Assembly (NCBI RefSeq): GCF_002117005.1
Contig: NZ_CP021023.1
Span: 3,024,995 to 3,088,994, forward strand
Reading direction: 5' to 3'
Length of the DNA stretch: 64,000 nt
From: Sedimentisphaera salicampi
GTDB taxonomy: Bacteria; Planctomycetota; Phycisphaerae; Sedimentisphaerales; Sedimentisphaeraceae
The position numbers were made by a program, and so were the translations under genes. Each line of letters begins with the position of its first letter. Within the stretch, counting starts at the first letter, position 1. The notes beneath the pieces are model-generated. The model was not told where the DNA came from and searched no databases. It worked only from the letters and a program-made list of their open reading frames with translations. Below, piece by piece: positions 8,960-17,793 of the stretch.

Positions 8960-9859
8960 TTATACAGGTTTTGCTGAATATTCAGGCCCGATTTTCTGCC
9001 TGAAATCTTCTGCTATAAATTTAACAACTCCGTCAGCACTGTTGCTCTCACAGATAAAATCCGCTTCCTTTTTTATCGTTTCAACTGCATTCGCCACGCA
9101 TACGCTCTTTATGCCCTGGGTATTGAGTTTTATCATGGGCAGGTCGTTTGTGTTATCCCCGAAAACCACAACATCGCTCAAATCTGTGCCCAGCTCTTCA
9201 GCCAGCCTGATGACCCCTGCCGATTTTCTTGCCCTTGAGCTGTGTATTGTAAGCCAGTGCCATTCGGGGCAGTAGGGGTTGGCAAAGCAGTAGCAGTCTA
9301 TGGATTCGCTGAAAACGTCTTCGATTTCTGTTCTTATGCTTTCAATTTGAGTTTGTGAGCCTATTACAATGAAGCCTGCTGTTTCATTCTTGAAAACGGC
9401 ATCATCAATAGGTATCTGCTTAGACCTGCCTCTGTGGTCTTCTGATTTATCGTTGAGAAACCATCTCATCCCTTCGTTGCAGATAGCCTCGTAGTAAACC
9501 CTGTCTTTACCGTTCTCGCAGCAGAATATGAACGGCATTGCCTCATAGAAGTCTATTATTCTGTGTATTTCTCGGCAGGTGTGCTCTTCCATTGGTTCAC
9601 TCAGCAGATGCTCGCCGGTTTTTATATCAGTTATAAAAGCCCCGTTCACCTCAATAACTGGCAGGCTGAGATCAACGCCGCTCATAATCTTTCTTATTGA
9701 AGCGATGCTTCTTGCGCTTGCTAAGGTGATCCTGCAGCCTTCTGCTATGAGCTCATTGAGCTTGTTTTTCGTGAAATCTGAAACAGCAGCGTTTTTGTCC
9801 AGAAGTGTTCCGTCGAGGTCGGTTACGTAGAGCGGTCTGTTTTTCGGTGGATTATTCAT
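8960..9859 (-). CDS. HAD-superfamily hydrolase, Cof type
   Basis: About 299 residues. HAD motif I is YVTDLDGTLLD near the N-terminus, with a threonine or serine after IxLASAR for motif II, and motif III/IV is VVFGDNTNDLPMI toward the C-terminus, followed by the usual VANAVETIKKEADFI. The cap is inserted between motifs II and III, as in Cof/YwpJ-type phosphatases. Substrates of this group are typically sugar phosphates or flavin-related phosphates and cannot be read from sequence. The ATG at 9859 has AGGA nine bases upstream; a TTG at 9868 in frame lacks spacing for that site and overlaps the KTN gene stop. It is probably in one transcript with the KTN gene and polA. Confidence 0.9.
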   Translation of the reverse strand: MNNPPKNRPLYVTDLDGTLLDKNAAVSDFTKNKLNELIAEGCRITLASARSIASIRKIMSGVDLSLPVIEVNGAFITDIKTGEHLLSEPMEEHTCREIHRIIDFYEAMPFIFCCENGKDRVYYEAICNEGMRWFLNDKSEDHRGRSKQIPIDDAVFKNETAGFIVIGSQTQIESIRTEIEDVFSESIDCYCFANPYCPEWHWLTIHSSRARKSAGVIRLAEELGTDLSDVVVFGDNTNDLPMIKLNTQGIKSVCVANAVETIKKEADFICESNSADGVVKFIAEDFRQKIGPEYSAKPV

Positions 9860-9864
9860 AAAAC

Positions 9865-10545
9865 TCAATCCTGCGGCAGTTTTGCAAGGTTTATATCAGA
9901 GCCTGCCACCATCAAAATATCCTCTCTGTATATCATTGTTTTAGGCATTGGTACGTTGATAATCTTGCCTTCTTTCTCATCTGCGGCAAATTTTCCTCTC
10001 TTAATGGCGATTAGGTTTACGTTGAATTTTTTTCTTAGCTGAAGTTCAACAAGCGTTTTTCCGTGAAAGCTGTCGCCTGCGCTTATCCTTGCGAGACTGT
10101 ATCCCGGGGCAAAATCAATCTTATCTGTAACCTGCGGGGCGATAAGCTTGTATGCCCATCGCTGGGCAGCTTCGATTTCCGGATAAACCACTTCCGTTGC
10201 CCCTACAGCCTTAAAAACCTGCCCTGATACGAGGTTAATAGCTCTTGCGTAGATGTTCTTAACGCCCATATTCTTGAGGTTCACAACCGTAAGGATAGCG
10301 GCCTCAAATCCGCCTCTTCTCTGCCCGATCCCTACTACGGCAACATCGGCCTTATCTACCCCCTGAGAAATCAGAGCCTGCTCGTCGGTGCTGTCAAGAC
10401 GCACGGCATGGCTTACCTGATCTCTTATGGAGTCTATCTCGTCTCGCTTTATGTCTATCGCTATAACTTCCGCCTCGCTCATCGAAAGCGCAACGGCCAG
10501 TTTCTTGCCGAATCTGCCAAGCCCTATAACAGCGAATTTTTTCAT
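9865..10545 (-). CDS. KTN/TrkA-family NAD-binding regulator of potassium uptake
   Basis: A 226-residue cytoplasmic protein with an N-terminal Rossmann RCK_N domain (FAVIGLGRFGKKLA, acidic IDIKRDEID, ADVAVVGIG) and a C-terminal TrkA_C-like domain from about residue 145. Such proteins gate KtrB/TrkH-type potassium channels in response to nucleotide binding. The ATG at 10545 has an AAGGGA ribosome site; an upstream in-frame start at 10587 would add 14 residues unlike the family. No channel subunit is in this window, so the partner must be elsewhere or the protein serves another transporter. The end sits six bases from the HAD hydrolase start. Confidence 0.9.
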   Translation of the reverse strand: MKKFAVIGLGRFGKKLAVALSMSEAEVIAIDIKRDEIDSIRDQVSHAVRLDSTDEQALISQGVDKADVAVVGIGQRRGGFEAAILTVVNLKNMGVKNIYARAINLVSGQVFKAVGATEVVYPEIEAAQRWAYKLIAPQVTDKIDFAPGYSLARISAGDSFHGKTLVELQLRKKFNVNLIAIKRGKFAADEKEGKIINVPMPKTMIYREDILMVAGSDINLAKLPQD

Positions 10546-10645
10546 TTTATTCCCTTCAAAAATAAAAACTTTATTATAGTGAAGCAAGGAATCTCTGCAA
10601 ACCTGCCGAAGTAAGCCCCAGCCTTAAGTATGCTGAATCTGTTTA

Positions 10646-12520
10646 TTATTGCGGCCAGATTTCATCAAGGCGCGGGTCTGATAAATTCAGGCGATACATA
10701 ATCTGATTGTAGTCGTATCTGGGGGTGGGGTTCCTGTTGCCTGTGTAAGTGGTAACGTATGTACCTTCAAAATAGATGTTTTCCCCGCTGTTGAATTCGG
10801 GGTGGTAGGAAGCGTTGTAGAAGGTGTAGTCTTCGAGGCCGCCTGCGGCGCTGTGAGTTACGATTTTTCTTGCCTTTCTCCATGGGCCTTCAGGTTTTTC
10901 TGAAGCGGCAATCCATATCTCGCCAAGAAATGAATCCCCCCATTTCTGGTTGCATATCATAATCCAGCAGTCTTTATGGTGATTATAACCTGCAGAGCCA
11001 AACGCCAACTCAATCTTTTTCCCTGTTCCTGCATCCGTAAGACGGTTCCATGCCTCGCTTTGCGATGCCTTGCCTTCATCCACCAGCTTCTGCCATTGAT
11101 TATCGCTCAATGGTGAGGTGTTTTTCTTCCAGCCCCAAACTATTCTGCCGTTTTCATCTCTCTCAATCTGCGATTTCTTGCCTTTAAATGCCGTGCCGGT
11201 TTTGAGGCAGGTGTAGGCCTCGTAATCCTGAGGGTTTTTGAAGGCTTCTAATTCTGCTTTAATCCTTGCAGAGGGGTATGGACAGTTTATATAGACATAG
11301 CCGTTTCTTCGGTGAGCTTGCCCGGAAAGCTCTATATTGTGGTTTCCTTCGAAAGTTGTGAGAGTCTCAAATTCCTCTTTTGAGTCATTGAAAACTGCAA
11401 TCCCTTTCTCGCCTTTTGCATCCCCCTTTATTACTCCATAACTTGCAATCAGCCTTTCACCCTCTTTCCCTTCAACGCCTGCAAGTCCGTTCATCCATAC
11501 TACCTGTCCCTTCGGGTGCGGGAACATCTCTTTGCAGAAGCCGCTGCTGTTTGTGAAATAATCCAGATTGATTCCCTCATCAGGGCAAAGCCCGCCAGAG
11601 CCGGGCAAACGTGATACAGCGGAAGATGTTTTGAAATTCCCGAGCGGGTAAGAAGGGCGGTCTGTATCGCCCCATAGCCAGAAATACTTACCCTTGTATT
11701 CGGCCATAGCCACGGTGTCCTGTCCAAGCACTTTTCCCGAAAGAAGGGGGTTTTCCAGCGGCACATCCCTTCCCAGAAGTACGCTGTCTCTATAAATGCC
11801 GCCTCCAGTGATTCGGTATAGACGCTCAGCTGTGTTAATTCTGTCTAAGTATATAACAGCGTTGCCATCAGGCGTTGGAGTTAGAGTTTTCCCGCCGCCA
11901 TTTGGGCTTTCATATCCGTAGCTGTCTATATTGAAAAATACCTTCTTTCCCATCAGTGCGGGCTCATAGAAAGCAATTCTTCCGGCGCTGTCTGTGTGAT
12001 AAGTTAATCCGTGCTCAGTTTCAAGCTGAACCAGCGGCACGCCTCTTTCAGTTGCTCTGTCTCGTACGGATATTTCAAAAGGGGAGTATGCTGCTGAGCT
12101 GGTAACATAATCATTTTTTAGTCTGTAGAGCTGCAAATCGCTGTATTCAGGAGATTCTGCATAATTGGGGTCAGGGGTAAGGTAGAGCTCTGCTTGTTCC
12201 CCCGAGGAAGGGGTGAGGCTAACGCCTCTGCAGCCGAAGCCGTCTTTCTTAATATCAAGGTATCCCTGAGGCGCTTTTACATAAAAGAAAACTTTTCCAG
12301 CCTCCATAAGCCCGGGCTCAAGAAAGGCGATTCTGCCTCTGCTGTCTGTAAGGTAGGATATCTTGTTTACCGTTTCCAGCTCTGCAAGCGGTACAGGCTC
12401 GCCTGCAGCGGAATCTTTGACCGTAATTATGAACGGTTCGCAAGACGGGGCAGCCCAGGTAAGAGCAGAACAAATCAATAAAACTGAAAACGCAAGATTA
12501 ACTCCGGTTCTGTCTAACAT
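10646..12520 (-). CDS. Secreted protein with duplicated N-terminal domain and a beta-propeller-like C-terminal domain
   Basis: A 624-residue exported protein with a signal peptide (hydrophobic core LAFSVLLICSALTWAAP). Residues about 27-115 and 145-230 are an internal duplication: PFIITVKDSAAGEPVPLAEL and TDSRGRIAFLEPGLM recur as PFEISVRDRATERGVPLVQL and TDSAGRIAFYEPALM. The repeat resembles carboxypeptidase-regulatory-like beta-sandwich domains. The rest has aromatic/Gly repeats such as KYFWLWGDTDRPSY, SYGVIKGD and WIAASEKPEGPWRKA, like the five-bladed propellers of GH43/GH32/DUF4185-type proteins. I do not see a definite catalytic triad, so hydrolase activity is unproven. It lies 73 bases downstream of the kinase gene in the same direction. 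Probable role: extracellular or periplasmic carbohydrate binding or cleavage. Confidence 0.75.
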   Translation of the reverse strand: MLDRTGVNLAFSVLLICSALTWAAPSCEPFIITVKDSAAGEPVPLAELETVNKISYLTDSRGRIAFLEPGLMEAGKVFFYVKAPQGYLDIKKDGFGCRGVSLTPSSGEQAELYLTPDPNYAESPEYSDLQLYRLKNDYVTSSAAYSPFEISVRDRATERGVPLVQLETEHGLTYHTDSAGRIAFYEPALMGKKVFFNIDSYGYESPNGGGKTLTPTPDGNAVIYLDRINTAERLYRITGGGIYRDSVLLGRDVPLENPLLSGKVLGQDTVAMAEYKGKYFWLWGDTDRPSYPLGNFKTSSAVSRLPGSGGLCPDEGINLDYFTNSSGFCKEMFPHPKGQVVWMNGLAGVEGKEGERLIASYGVIKGDAKGEKGIAVFNDSKEEFETLTTFEGNHNIELSGQAHRRNGYVYINCPYPSARIKAELEAFKNPQDYEAYTCLKTGTAFKGKKSQIERDENGRIVWGWKKNTSPLSDNQWQKLVDEGKASQSEAWNRLTDAGTGKKIELAFGSAGYNHHKDCWIMICNQKWGDSFLGEIWIAASEKPEGPWRKARKIVTHSAAGGLEDYTFYNASYHPEFNSGENIYFEGTYVTTYTGNRNPTPRYDYNQIMYRLNLSDPRLDEIWPQ

Positions 12521-12593
12521 ATTGCCTGCCTGTTTTATCTAAACCGCTTTTGGGGTGTTAAGCGTATATAGCCGCAATGAAAACACTCTTAAA

Positions 12594-13640
12594 TCAGCCC
12601 GAAGCCGTGAATATCAGAAGTATAAGAAGCAGCAGACATGCCGCCGAGAGAACTGCGACTATAATCCTGTATTTTACAATAACCGCATAGCTGTACTGGC
12701 TGCTTTCGTCTCTCTCAACAGCCTCCCCCTCTTCAAGCTCTTCCAGATCGCTTACATCAATAGTCTGCCTTGCGAATACCGGAGGCATACCCTTGTTTAC
12801 AGATTCCAGGTCCTTGAGTAAATCGCTGGGATTTGCGTATCTTTCGCTTCGTTTCTTGGCGAGCATTGTTTCGATTATCTCGCAGAAACCGCTTGAAAGC
12901 TTTGTGTTTATATGGTCAGGCGGAGTTAGCGGCTCATTAAGATGCTTCCGCATAACTTCAGCAGGCTTTTGAGCCTTGAACGGAACGGAGCCTGTAACCA
13001 TATGATACAGGGTTGCCCCGAGGCCGTATATATCTGCTCGGCCGTCTATATCCACCTCGCCCTTGATCTGCTCCGGTGCGATATAGAAAGGTGTTCCGAA
13101 GGCCTTGCCCTTTTCTGCGCTTGCAGTTTCAGAGTCGTCTGTGGTACGGGCAAGCCCAAGGTCTGCCAGTTTAACAACGCCTTCTTTGGTAATCATTATG
13201 TTTTTCGGTTTTATGTCTCGGTGTATCAGACCCTGAGCGTGGGCGTGTTCCAGCGCCTTGGCCAGCTGTATCATTATCTCAAGAGCCTCTTTTTCCTCAA
13301 ATATCTTGCCCTTGGACAGATCGTCGTATATAGACTTCCCCTCCACATATTCCATAACGAAGTAGTAAAGGCCTTTAGCCTCTCCTACATCATACGCCTG
13401 AACGATATTGTTGTGATTGAGCCTGCCGGCCAGCCGGCCTTCTTTGTAGAATCTTTCTACGTAGTTGCTTTTGCCCACAAATTTATTCGGCAGAACCTTT
13501 ATCGCAACTGTTCTGTCTAAGCTAACCTGTTTGGCCTTATAAACCACAGCCATAGCTCCAGAGCCCAGCTTCCCCAGTATCTTATACCCGGGAATCTGGC
13601 CGGCAGCATTTTCAGGTTTGGCTTTGTTTTCGTTTTCCAT
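12594..13640 (-). CDS. Ser/Thr protein kinase with C-terminal membrane anchor
   Basis: A 348-residue Hanks-type kinase. Gly-rich loop GKLGSGAMAVVYKAK, invariant Lys48 in VAIKVLP, catalytic HRDIKPKN, and a metal-binding segment reading LADLGLA (DLG in place of DFG, common in planctomycete kinases), then GTPFYIAPEQIKG. The catalytic domain ends near residue 275. An acidic linker (DLEELEEGEAVERDE) leads to one C-terminal transmembrane helix with almost nothing after it, so the kinase faces the cytoplasm and has no extracellular PASTA-like sensor. It follows the CvpA-like gene by 21 bases and is likely in one transcript with the GspE-like gene. Targets unknown. Confidence 0.95.
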   Translation of the reverse strand: MENENKAKPENAAGQIPGYKILGKLGSGAMAVVYKAKQVSLDRTVAIKVLPNKFVGKSNYVERFYKEGRLAGRLNHNNIVQAYDVGEAKGLYYFVMEYVEGKSIYDDLSKGKIFEEKEALEIMIQLAKALEHAHAQGLIHRDIKPKNIMITKEGVVKLADLGLARTTDDSETASAEKGKAFGTPFYIAPEQIKGEVDIDGRADIYGLGATLYHMVTGSVPFKAQKPAEVMRKHLNEPLTPPDHINTKLSSGFCEIIETMLAKKRSERYANPSDLLKDLESVNKGMPPVFARQTIDVSDLEELEEGEAVERDESSQYSYAVIVKYRIIVAVLSAACLLLLILLIFTASG

Positions 13641-13661
13641 TATTTTTTAAGGTTTCCAGTA

Positions 13662-14768
13662 CTATCCGTTTTCTTCAGTTTCTTCTTCCGGCTCTGCGTT
13701 TACATTAGGAACTTTTGCAATAGCATCCTGCCTCAATTCCACTGCAACCGGCACATAGCCCTCAGGAACATAAAACCCTACGTCTAATACCGCATTTTTG
13801 TTTTTGTTTGGTTTATGCGGAAGAAGATTAAATTTTGATTTTAGGTCAAATTTTTGAAATTTGCTGTTGTCTGTAACAAAACCCACAGGGAAAACAGACA
13901 GTCCGTCTCCCTTGAACATATCAGAGTAATTTTTGTTGCAGATAAGGCGAAGCTGGGCGGGGCCGATCTCGTATCCGCCACCTTTTTCTATTATGCCGCC
14001 GTTTTTAACTTTATCCTGAGATATCTCTACCTTCACAAGATAAAGCTTTTTGTTGTTGATTTTCTTTACAACCTGATTGGTTTCGGCATATTTCAAAAGC
14101 TTTGGTGCTTCTCTGGCTGCCTGCGGGACGTCCGGGACATCAATTGCTTTTTCGCCTGCTATGGGAGAAACACCTTCTTCATAAAGAGCTCGGTCAAGGA
14201 AGTTGGTATCTATGAAGTTGTCGTGCACTATGCCGAAGTCCTTGTCTCCGCTGAGGCTGCCGGCAGAGAGCATATTATAGAAGCCGGTAACAGCTGAATC
14301 CAGATTCAGGAAGGTTTTATCCGGAGCAATCTGGTAGTTGCTGTTTGTAACTATAGGCTTATTGGCGTATCTCGGGTATGGGTATTTTGCTTCCATCGGC
14401 ATCATTGAGAGAAAAACAACTATCATTCCCGTTACAAAAAAGCTGAATATTAGTGAGAAAAGAACGGAAAATGACCTGTTTACAATATCAGGCAGCTTCA
14501 GCTCCGGACGAATGGTAAAATCTCCAAGCAGTTTTAGAATTGCGAAGGAGATTCCGAAAAGAAGAACGAATGAAAGCCCTTCTGCTGCCGCCGGGAACCA
14601 GTTTATCTTAGATACGATCTTTGAAAGCGGCTCGAAAAACGAGTACGCAAATACAAGCCCGCTCACCATCGAAAACAGCATTATTACATATTTATAAAAA
14701 TTCGGCTTTACAATCGCCTCGGCTAATATTGCCAGCGTTATTACTGCGAAAAGACCAATTACTATCAT
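13662..14768 (-). CDS. CvpA-like membrane protein with a large soluble C-terminal domain
   Basis: A 368-residue protein. The first about 130 residues hold four hydrophobic segments arranged as in CvpA/colicin V production proteins, with the last (SFFVTGMIVVFLSMM) preceding a soluble region of about 230 residues. CvpA proteins are normally about 160-180 residues, so the extension is unusual; it is probably extracytoplasmic, and I recognise no domain in it. The C-terminus is acidic (EPEEETEENG). It lies between the GspE-like gene (22 bases upstream) and the kinase (21 bases downstream), suggesting a common envelope function. Assignment to CvpA rests on topology and general resemblance. Confidence 0.7.
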   Translation of the reverse strand: MIVIGLFAVITLAILAEAIVKPNFYKYVIMLFSMVSGLVFAYSFFEPLSKIVSKINWFPAAAEGLSFVLLFGISFAILKLLGDFTIRPELKLPDIVNRSFSVLFSLIFSFFVTGMIVVFLSMMPMEAKYPYPRYANKPIVTNSNYQIAPDKTFLNLDSAVTGFYNMLSAGSLSGDKDFGIVHDNFIDTNFLDRALYEEGVSPIAGEKAIDVPDVPQAAREAPKLLKYAETNQVVKKINNKKLYLVKVEISQDKVKNGGIIEKGGGYEIGPAQLRLICNKNYSDMFKGDGLSVFPVGFVTDNSKFQKFDLKSKFNLLPHKPNKNKNAVLDVGFYVPEGYVPVAVELRQDAIAKVPNVNAEPEEETEENG

Positions 14769-14790
14769 TTCAAAACCTCAGTAAGGATAA

Positions 14791-16422
14791 TTAACCGTTT
14801 AATACCTTCAAAACTCGTATCATTTCATTGATGCTTGTGCTTCCGTCTGATATCTTCTGCGTGAGCCTTTCCTGGAAGAACTGCATACCATTTCGTTTGA
14901 GAGAAGCGCTTATTTCTTTTATACTCTTAGCCGCAAGCAGCTCTTTTCTCACTTCTTCGTTTATCACGAAAGATTCGTAAACTCCCACTCGGCCTTTGTA
15001 GCCTTGCCCTTGGCAGTTTTCGCAGAGGATTGGTTTTCCGCCTCTGGTGTATTCGATATCTCCGGGTCTCCAGAGCGATTTAACCCTTTCTGGAGCTATG
15101 CTTAGCTTTTTGAGCGTGCCCGGATTTGGTATGTATTCTTCCTTGCATTCCTCGCAAAGTCTTCTTACAAGGTGGCTCGATGCAAGCCCTATCAGGCTTT
15201 CAAGGGCATCATCCTTATCGCCCACCATTTTTATCCATTGTGCCAAACCCTTCAGTGCGGTTTTCGATTCCATTGACACGTAAATAAGCTTCTTCTTTGA
15301 GGCCTCGCATGCGGCTTTTGCTGTTTCCGGGTCGTTGCAGTCGAAAACGCCTACAATATCAGGCCCTCTTCGTATCAGAGCCTTAAGCCGTTCTGCATAG
15401 CTCATCCCCTCGCTTGGGTCGTAAACATTCTGTATTATGCTTTGTACATCGCCTGCAGGAGATTTTTCAAGCGTGTTGATGCTGTTGAGGAACGGGTCGT
15501 GATTTCTCAGTAAGGTGTAGTGGCAGGAGGTTAGTCCGGAACTCTTTGTACCGGCTATAAGGAACAATCCCTTAGGCGTATCCTTAAGCGTTTTGAGCTC
15601 TTCGATCTGATCGGATTCGAAGCCCAGCTCGGCAAAAGACATCAGGCTGAATTGAACATCCTTCTTTATCGTGATGTGTTCGCCTTCTCTTGAGCCGGCC
15701 GTAGTGATGTGCCAGCTTGCCTTGTCGCCGTCTTTTTTCGTTTGGAATTTGCCTGTCTGAGGCTTTCTTTTCTCCTCCACGTCTAAATCAGCAAGCTGTT
15801 TGAGATAGTAGAGAAGATAGGGCATTTCTTCGGTCTCTATCGGATCAGCATCATTTCTCAGACCGTCTATCACATATTTAACTTTGTACTCTTCTTCTCC
15901 GGGTGTGATTTTTATAATCTCAGCTCTTTTCCAGATTGCATCATCGAGAAGGTAGCAGGCCGTCTTGAATCCGTAGGCCTCTTTAGTTTTGGGGTCTGGT
16001 ATGTCAACAGGATTGCCGTTGGCAGTTACGAAACTGAAACCTCGGGCAGCCTTTTCAATTTTAGCTGATTCATTGCTCAAAAGCCCTTTGATGTGGTTTA
16101 ATGTCAGAACTTTTTCAAAATCTGCTACCAGTGAGTTCCTGTGGATCACGTAAACCATTATTGTAGTGATCATCAAGAGCAGATAAGAGGAGAAGCCGAT
16201 TATGAAAACAGGTACAAAAAGCCAGAGGCACATTGCAAGAAGCCCGCCTACTGTAATAATAGAAACCCATTTCATTGTGTCTGTCTGAACGGCCTTTGTG
16301 TCGAAATGAACCCAGTTGACAAGCAGAAGCCATAAATAAAACAGCAAAACAAAAGGTACAAATTTGTAGATTGCAATATAGCCGGAGAAGGATATATCTG
16401 CTAAAAGAGATAAGTAATACAT
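14791..16422 (-). CDS. Membrane-anchored GspE/PilB-like protein with degenerate ATPase motifs
   Basis: A 543-residue protein homologous to type II secretion/type IV pilus assembly ATPases over its C-terminal about 400 residues. It starts with two or three hydrophobic segments, which soluble GspE/PilB lack. The Walker A position reads AGTKSSGLTS instead of GPTGSGKT, with Leu replacing the essential Lys. The Walker B region reads RRGPDIVGVFDCNDPETA, where GEIRD of the family has become FDCND. The tetracysteine zinc site is kept (CEECKEEY and CENCQGQGYKGR), as is the following VGVYE. I infer a structural or regulatory pseudo-ATPase. It has a good GGAG ribosome site and follows the canonical pilT gene by 55 bases, so it may work with PilT at the inner membrane. 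A sequence error is unlikely because the frame is intact and the changes are dispersed. Confidence 0.85.
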   Translation of the reverse strand: MYYLSLLADISFSGYIAIYKFVPFVLLFYLWLLLVNWVHFDTKAVQTDTMKWVSIITVGGLLAMCLWLFVPVFIIGFSSYLLLMITTIMVYVIHRNSLVADFEKVLTLNHIKGLLSNESAKIEKAARGFSFVTANGNPVDIPDPKTKEAYGFKTACYLLDDAIWKRAEIIKITPGEEEYKVKYVIDGLRNDADPIETEEMPYLLYYLKQLADLDVEEKRKPQTGKFQTKKDGDKASWHITTAGSREGEHITIKKDVQFSLMSFAELGFESDQIEELKTLKDTPKGLFLIAGTKSSGLTSCHYTLLRNHDPFLNSINTLEKSPAGDVQSIIQNVYDPSEGMSYAERLKALIRRGPDIVGVFDCNDPETAKAACEASKKKLIYVSMESKTALKGLAQWIKMVGDKDDALESLIGLASSHLVRRLCEECKEEYIPNPGTLKKLSIAPERVKSLWRPGDIEYTRGGKPILCENCQGQGYKGRVGVYESFVINEEVRKELLAAKSIKEISASLKRNGMQFFQERLTQKISDGSTSINEMIRVLKVLNG

Positions 16423-16477
16423 CTAATGCGCTCCGTTAATCTGTTTTTATAGTTTTCAAAGCCTTCCCTGCAACGCA

Positions 16478-17611
16478 TTAAAGAATTGCGCTTGAATTAG
16501 CTCTAATTCCTTTTATAGCCATCCTAAGCTCTTCCTTGTTCGGTGCGTATGTCAGGGCGTTGTCGAGGTCTATAAGTTCTTTTTCTATAAGCATTCTCAG
16601 GCTTTCTGTCAAGTCCTGCATGCCCTCATTTTGCGAAGAACGTATTACAGAGGGTATATCATCTTCCCTTTCCTCCTTGAGAAGCTTCCTAACAGAAGGA
16701 TTTGCCACCATAATCTCAAGCGCCGGCACCCTCTTAACAGTAGGGTCAATGCTCGGCAGCAGCATCTGGGCTATGATTCCCCTTACGGTTAATGCAAATG
16801 TTTGTCTCGCCAGCTCCCTCTCTTCCTGCGGGAACATATCGAGAATTCGCTGGATTGTCTGAGAGGCGCTTGCTGCGTGGAGGGTTCCGAAAACAAGGTG
16901 GCCTGTTTCCGCTGCCTGCATAGCTGCTTCCAGCGTTTCAACATCTCGAATTTCGCCCACAAGCACTACATCGGGGTCCTGCCTCATCAGGCTTCGCAGG
17001 GCGTCCTTGAAGTCAACGCAGTCTATACCAACTTCACGCTGATTAACGTTGGCCTTCCTGTCCTGATGGACATATTCGATAGGATCTTCTATAGTTACTA
17101 TATGACACGCACGCTCTCTGTTGATTTTGTCTATCATTGAGGCAATTGTAGTACTCTTACCAGATCCGGTAGGCCCTACCACAAGCACAAGGCCGGTGGG
17201 AGATTCCGCAATATCACGAATAATTGGAGGCAGGTTCAGCTTTTCAAAAGGCGGGATGTTTGAATCAATACGCCTTGCAACAAGCCCTATGTATCCCTTC
17301 TGGCGGAATACGTTCACACGGAATCTGTCGATCTCACTGAGGGCGTGGGCAAAGTCGATAGAGCCCTTCTTAAGGAAGAACTTTTTCTGCTCTTCAGTAA
17401 GAAGGTCGAAGATCAGTTCCTCCATTGAGTCTTCAGTAAGTACATCTGCCTTCATCTTCTTTAAAACACCGTCAATTCGCATCTTGGGAGGAAGCCCCAC
17501 TTTGAGGTGAAGGTCGCTCGCCTTATACGATACCACTGTCTTAAAGAGTTTGTTTATTTTCGGATTATGGTTTACGCTCCGATGACTGTCTATGGGTTGT
17601 CCCTTGGTCAT
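16478..17611 (-). CDS. pilT: Type IV pilus retraction ATPase PilT
   Basis: A 377-residue hexameric ATPase that powers pilus retraction. Intact Walker A GPTGSGKSTT near residue 145, Asp box around IEDPIEYVH, Walker B region VVLVGEIRDVETLEAAM, and the His-containing GHLVFGTLHAASASQTI; the PilT-type AIRNLIRE-like C-terminal helices follow. An SD-like GAGGA precedes the ATG. It is upstream of the degenerate GspE-like gene and the two may share a transcript. No pilin or PilB/PilC gene is in the window. Confidence 0.95.
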   Translation of the reverse strand: MTKGQPIDSHRSVNHNPKINKLFKTVVSYKASDLHLKVGLPPKMRIDGVLKKMKADVLTEDSMEELIFDLLTEEQKKFFLKKGSIDFAHALSEIDRFRVNVFRQKGYIGLVARRIDSNIPPFEKLNLPPIIRDIAESPTGLVLVVGPTGSGKSTTIASMIDKINRERACHIVTIEDPIEYVHQDRKANVNQREVGIDCVDFKDALRSLMRQDPDVVLVGEIRDVETLEAAMQAAETGHLVFGTLHAASASQTIQRILDMFPQEERELARQTFALTVRGIIAQMLLPSIDPTVKRVPALEIMVANPSVRKLLKEEREDDIPSVIRSSQNEGMQDLTESLRMLIEKELIDLDNALTYAPNKEELRMAIKGIRANSSAIL

Positions 17612-17793
17612 TGCTATTGTCCTCTGAAAGATATAAATTTTGAATAAAATAAGAACAGAATCGAAATTTTAGTAATAACAATTTGACTGTCAATCAATAC
17701 ATTCAGCTTTTACGTTAAACAGATGAGTTTAACAAATCAGCAGCAATAAATCCAGCAGACAGCGATAAAAACTTTGCAGAAACAGAAAAAAAT

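Noticed and set aside
14791-16422. Frameshifted or pseudogene form of gspE
   Set aside because: The frame is intact over 543 codons with a good ribosome site and a preserved zinc motif; motif changes are substitutions.
17714-17733. GTTAAAC/GTTTAAC hairpin downstream of alr as a terminator
   Set aside because: No T tract follows on the minus strand and the stem is A/T-rich.
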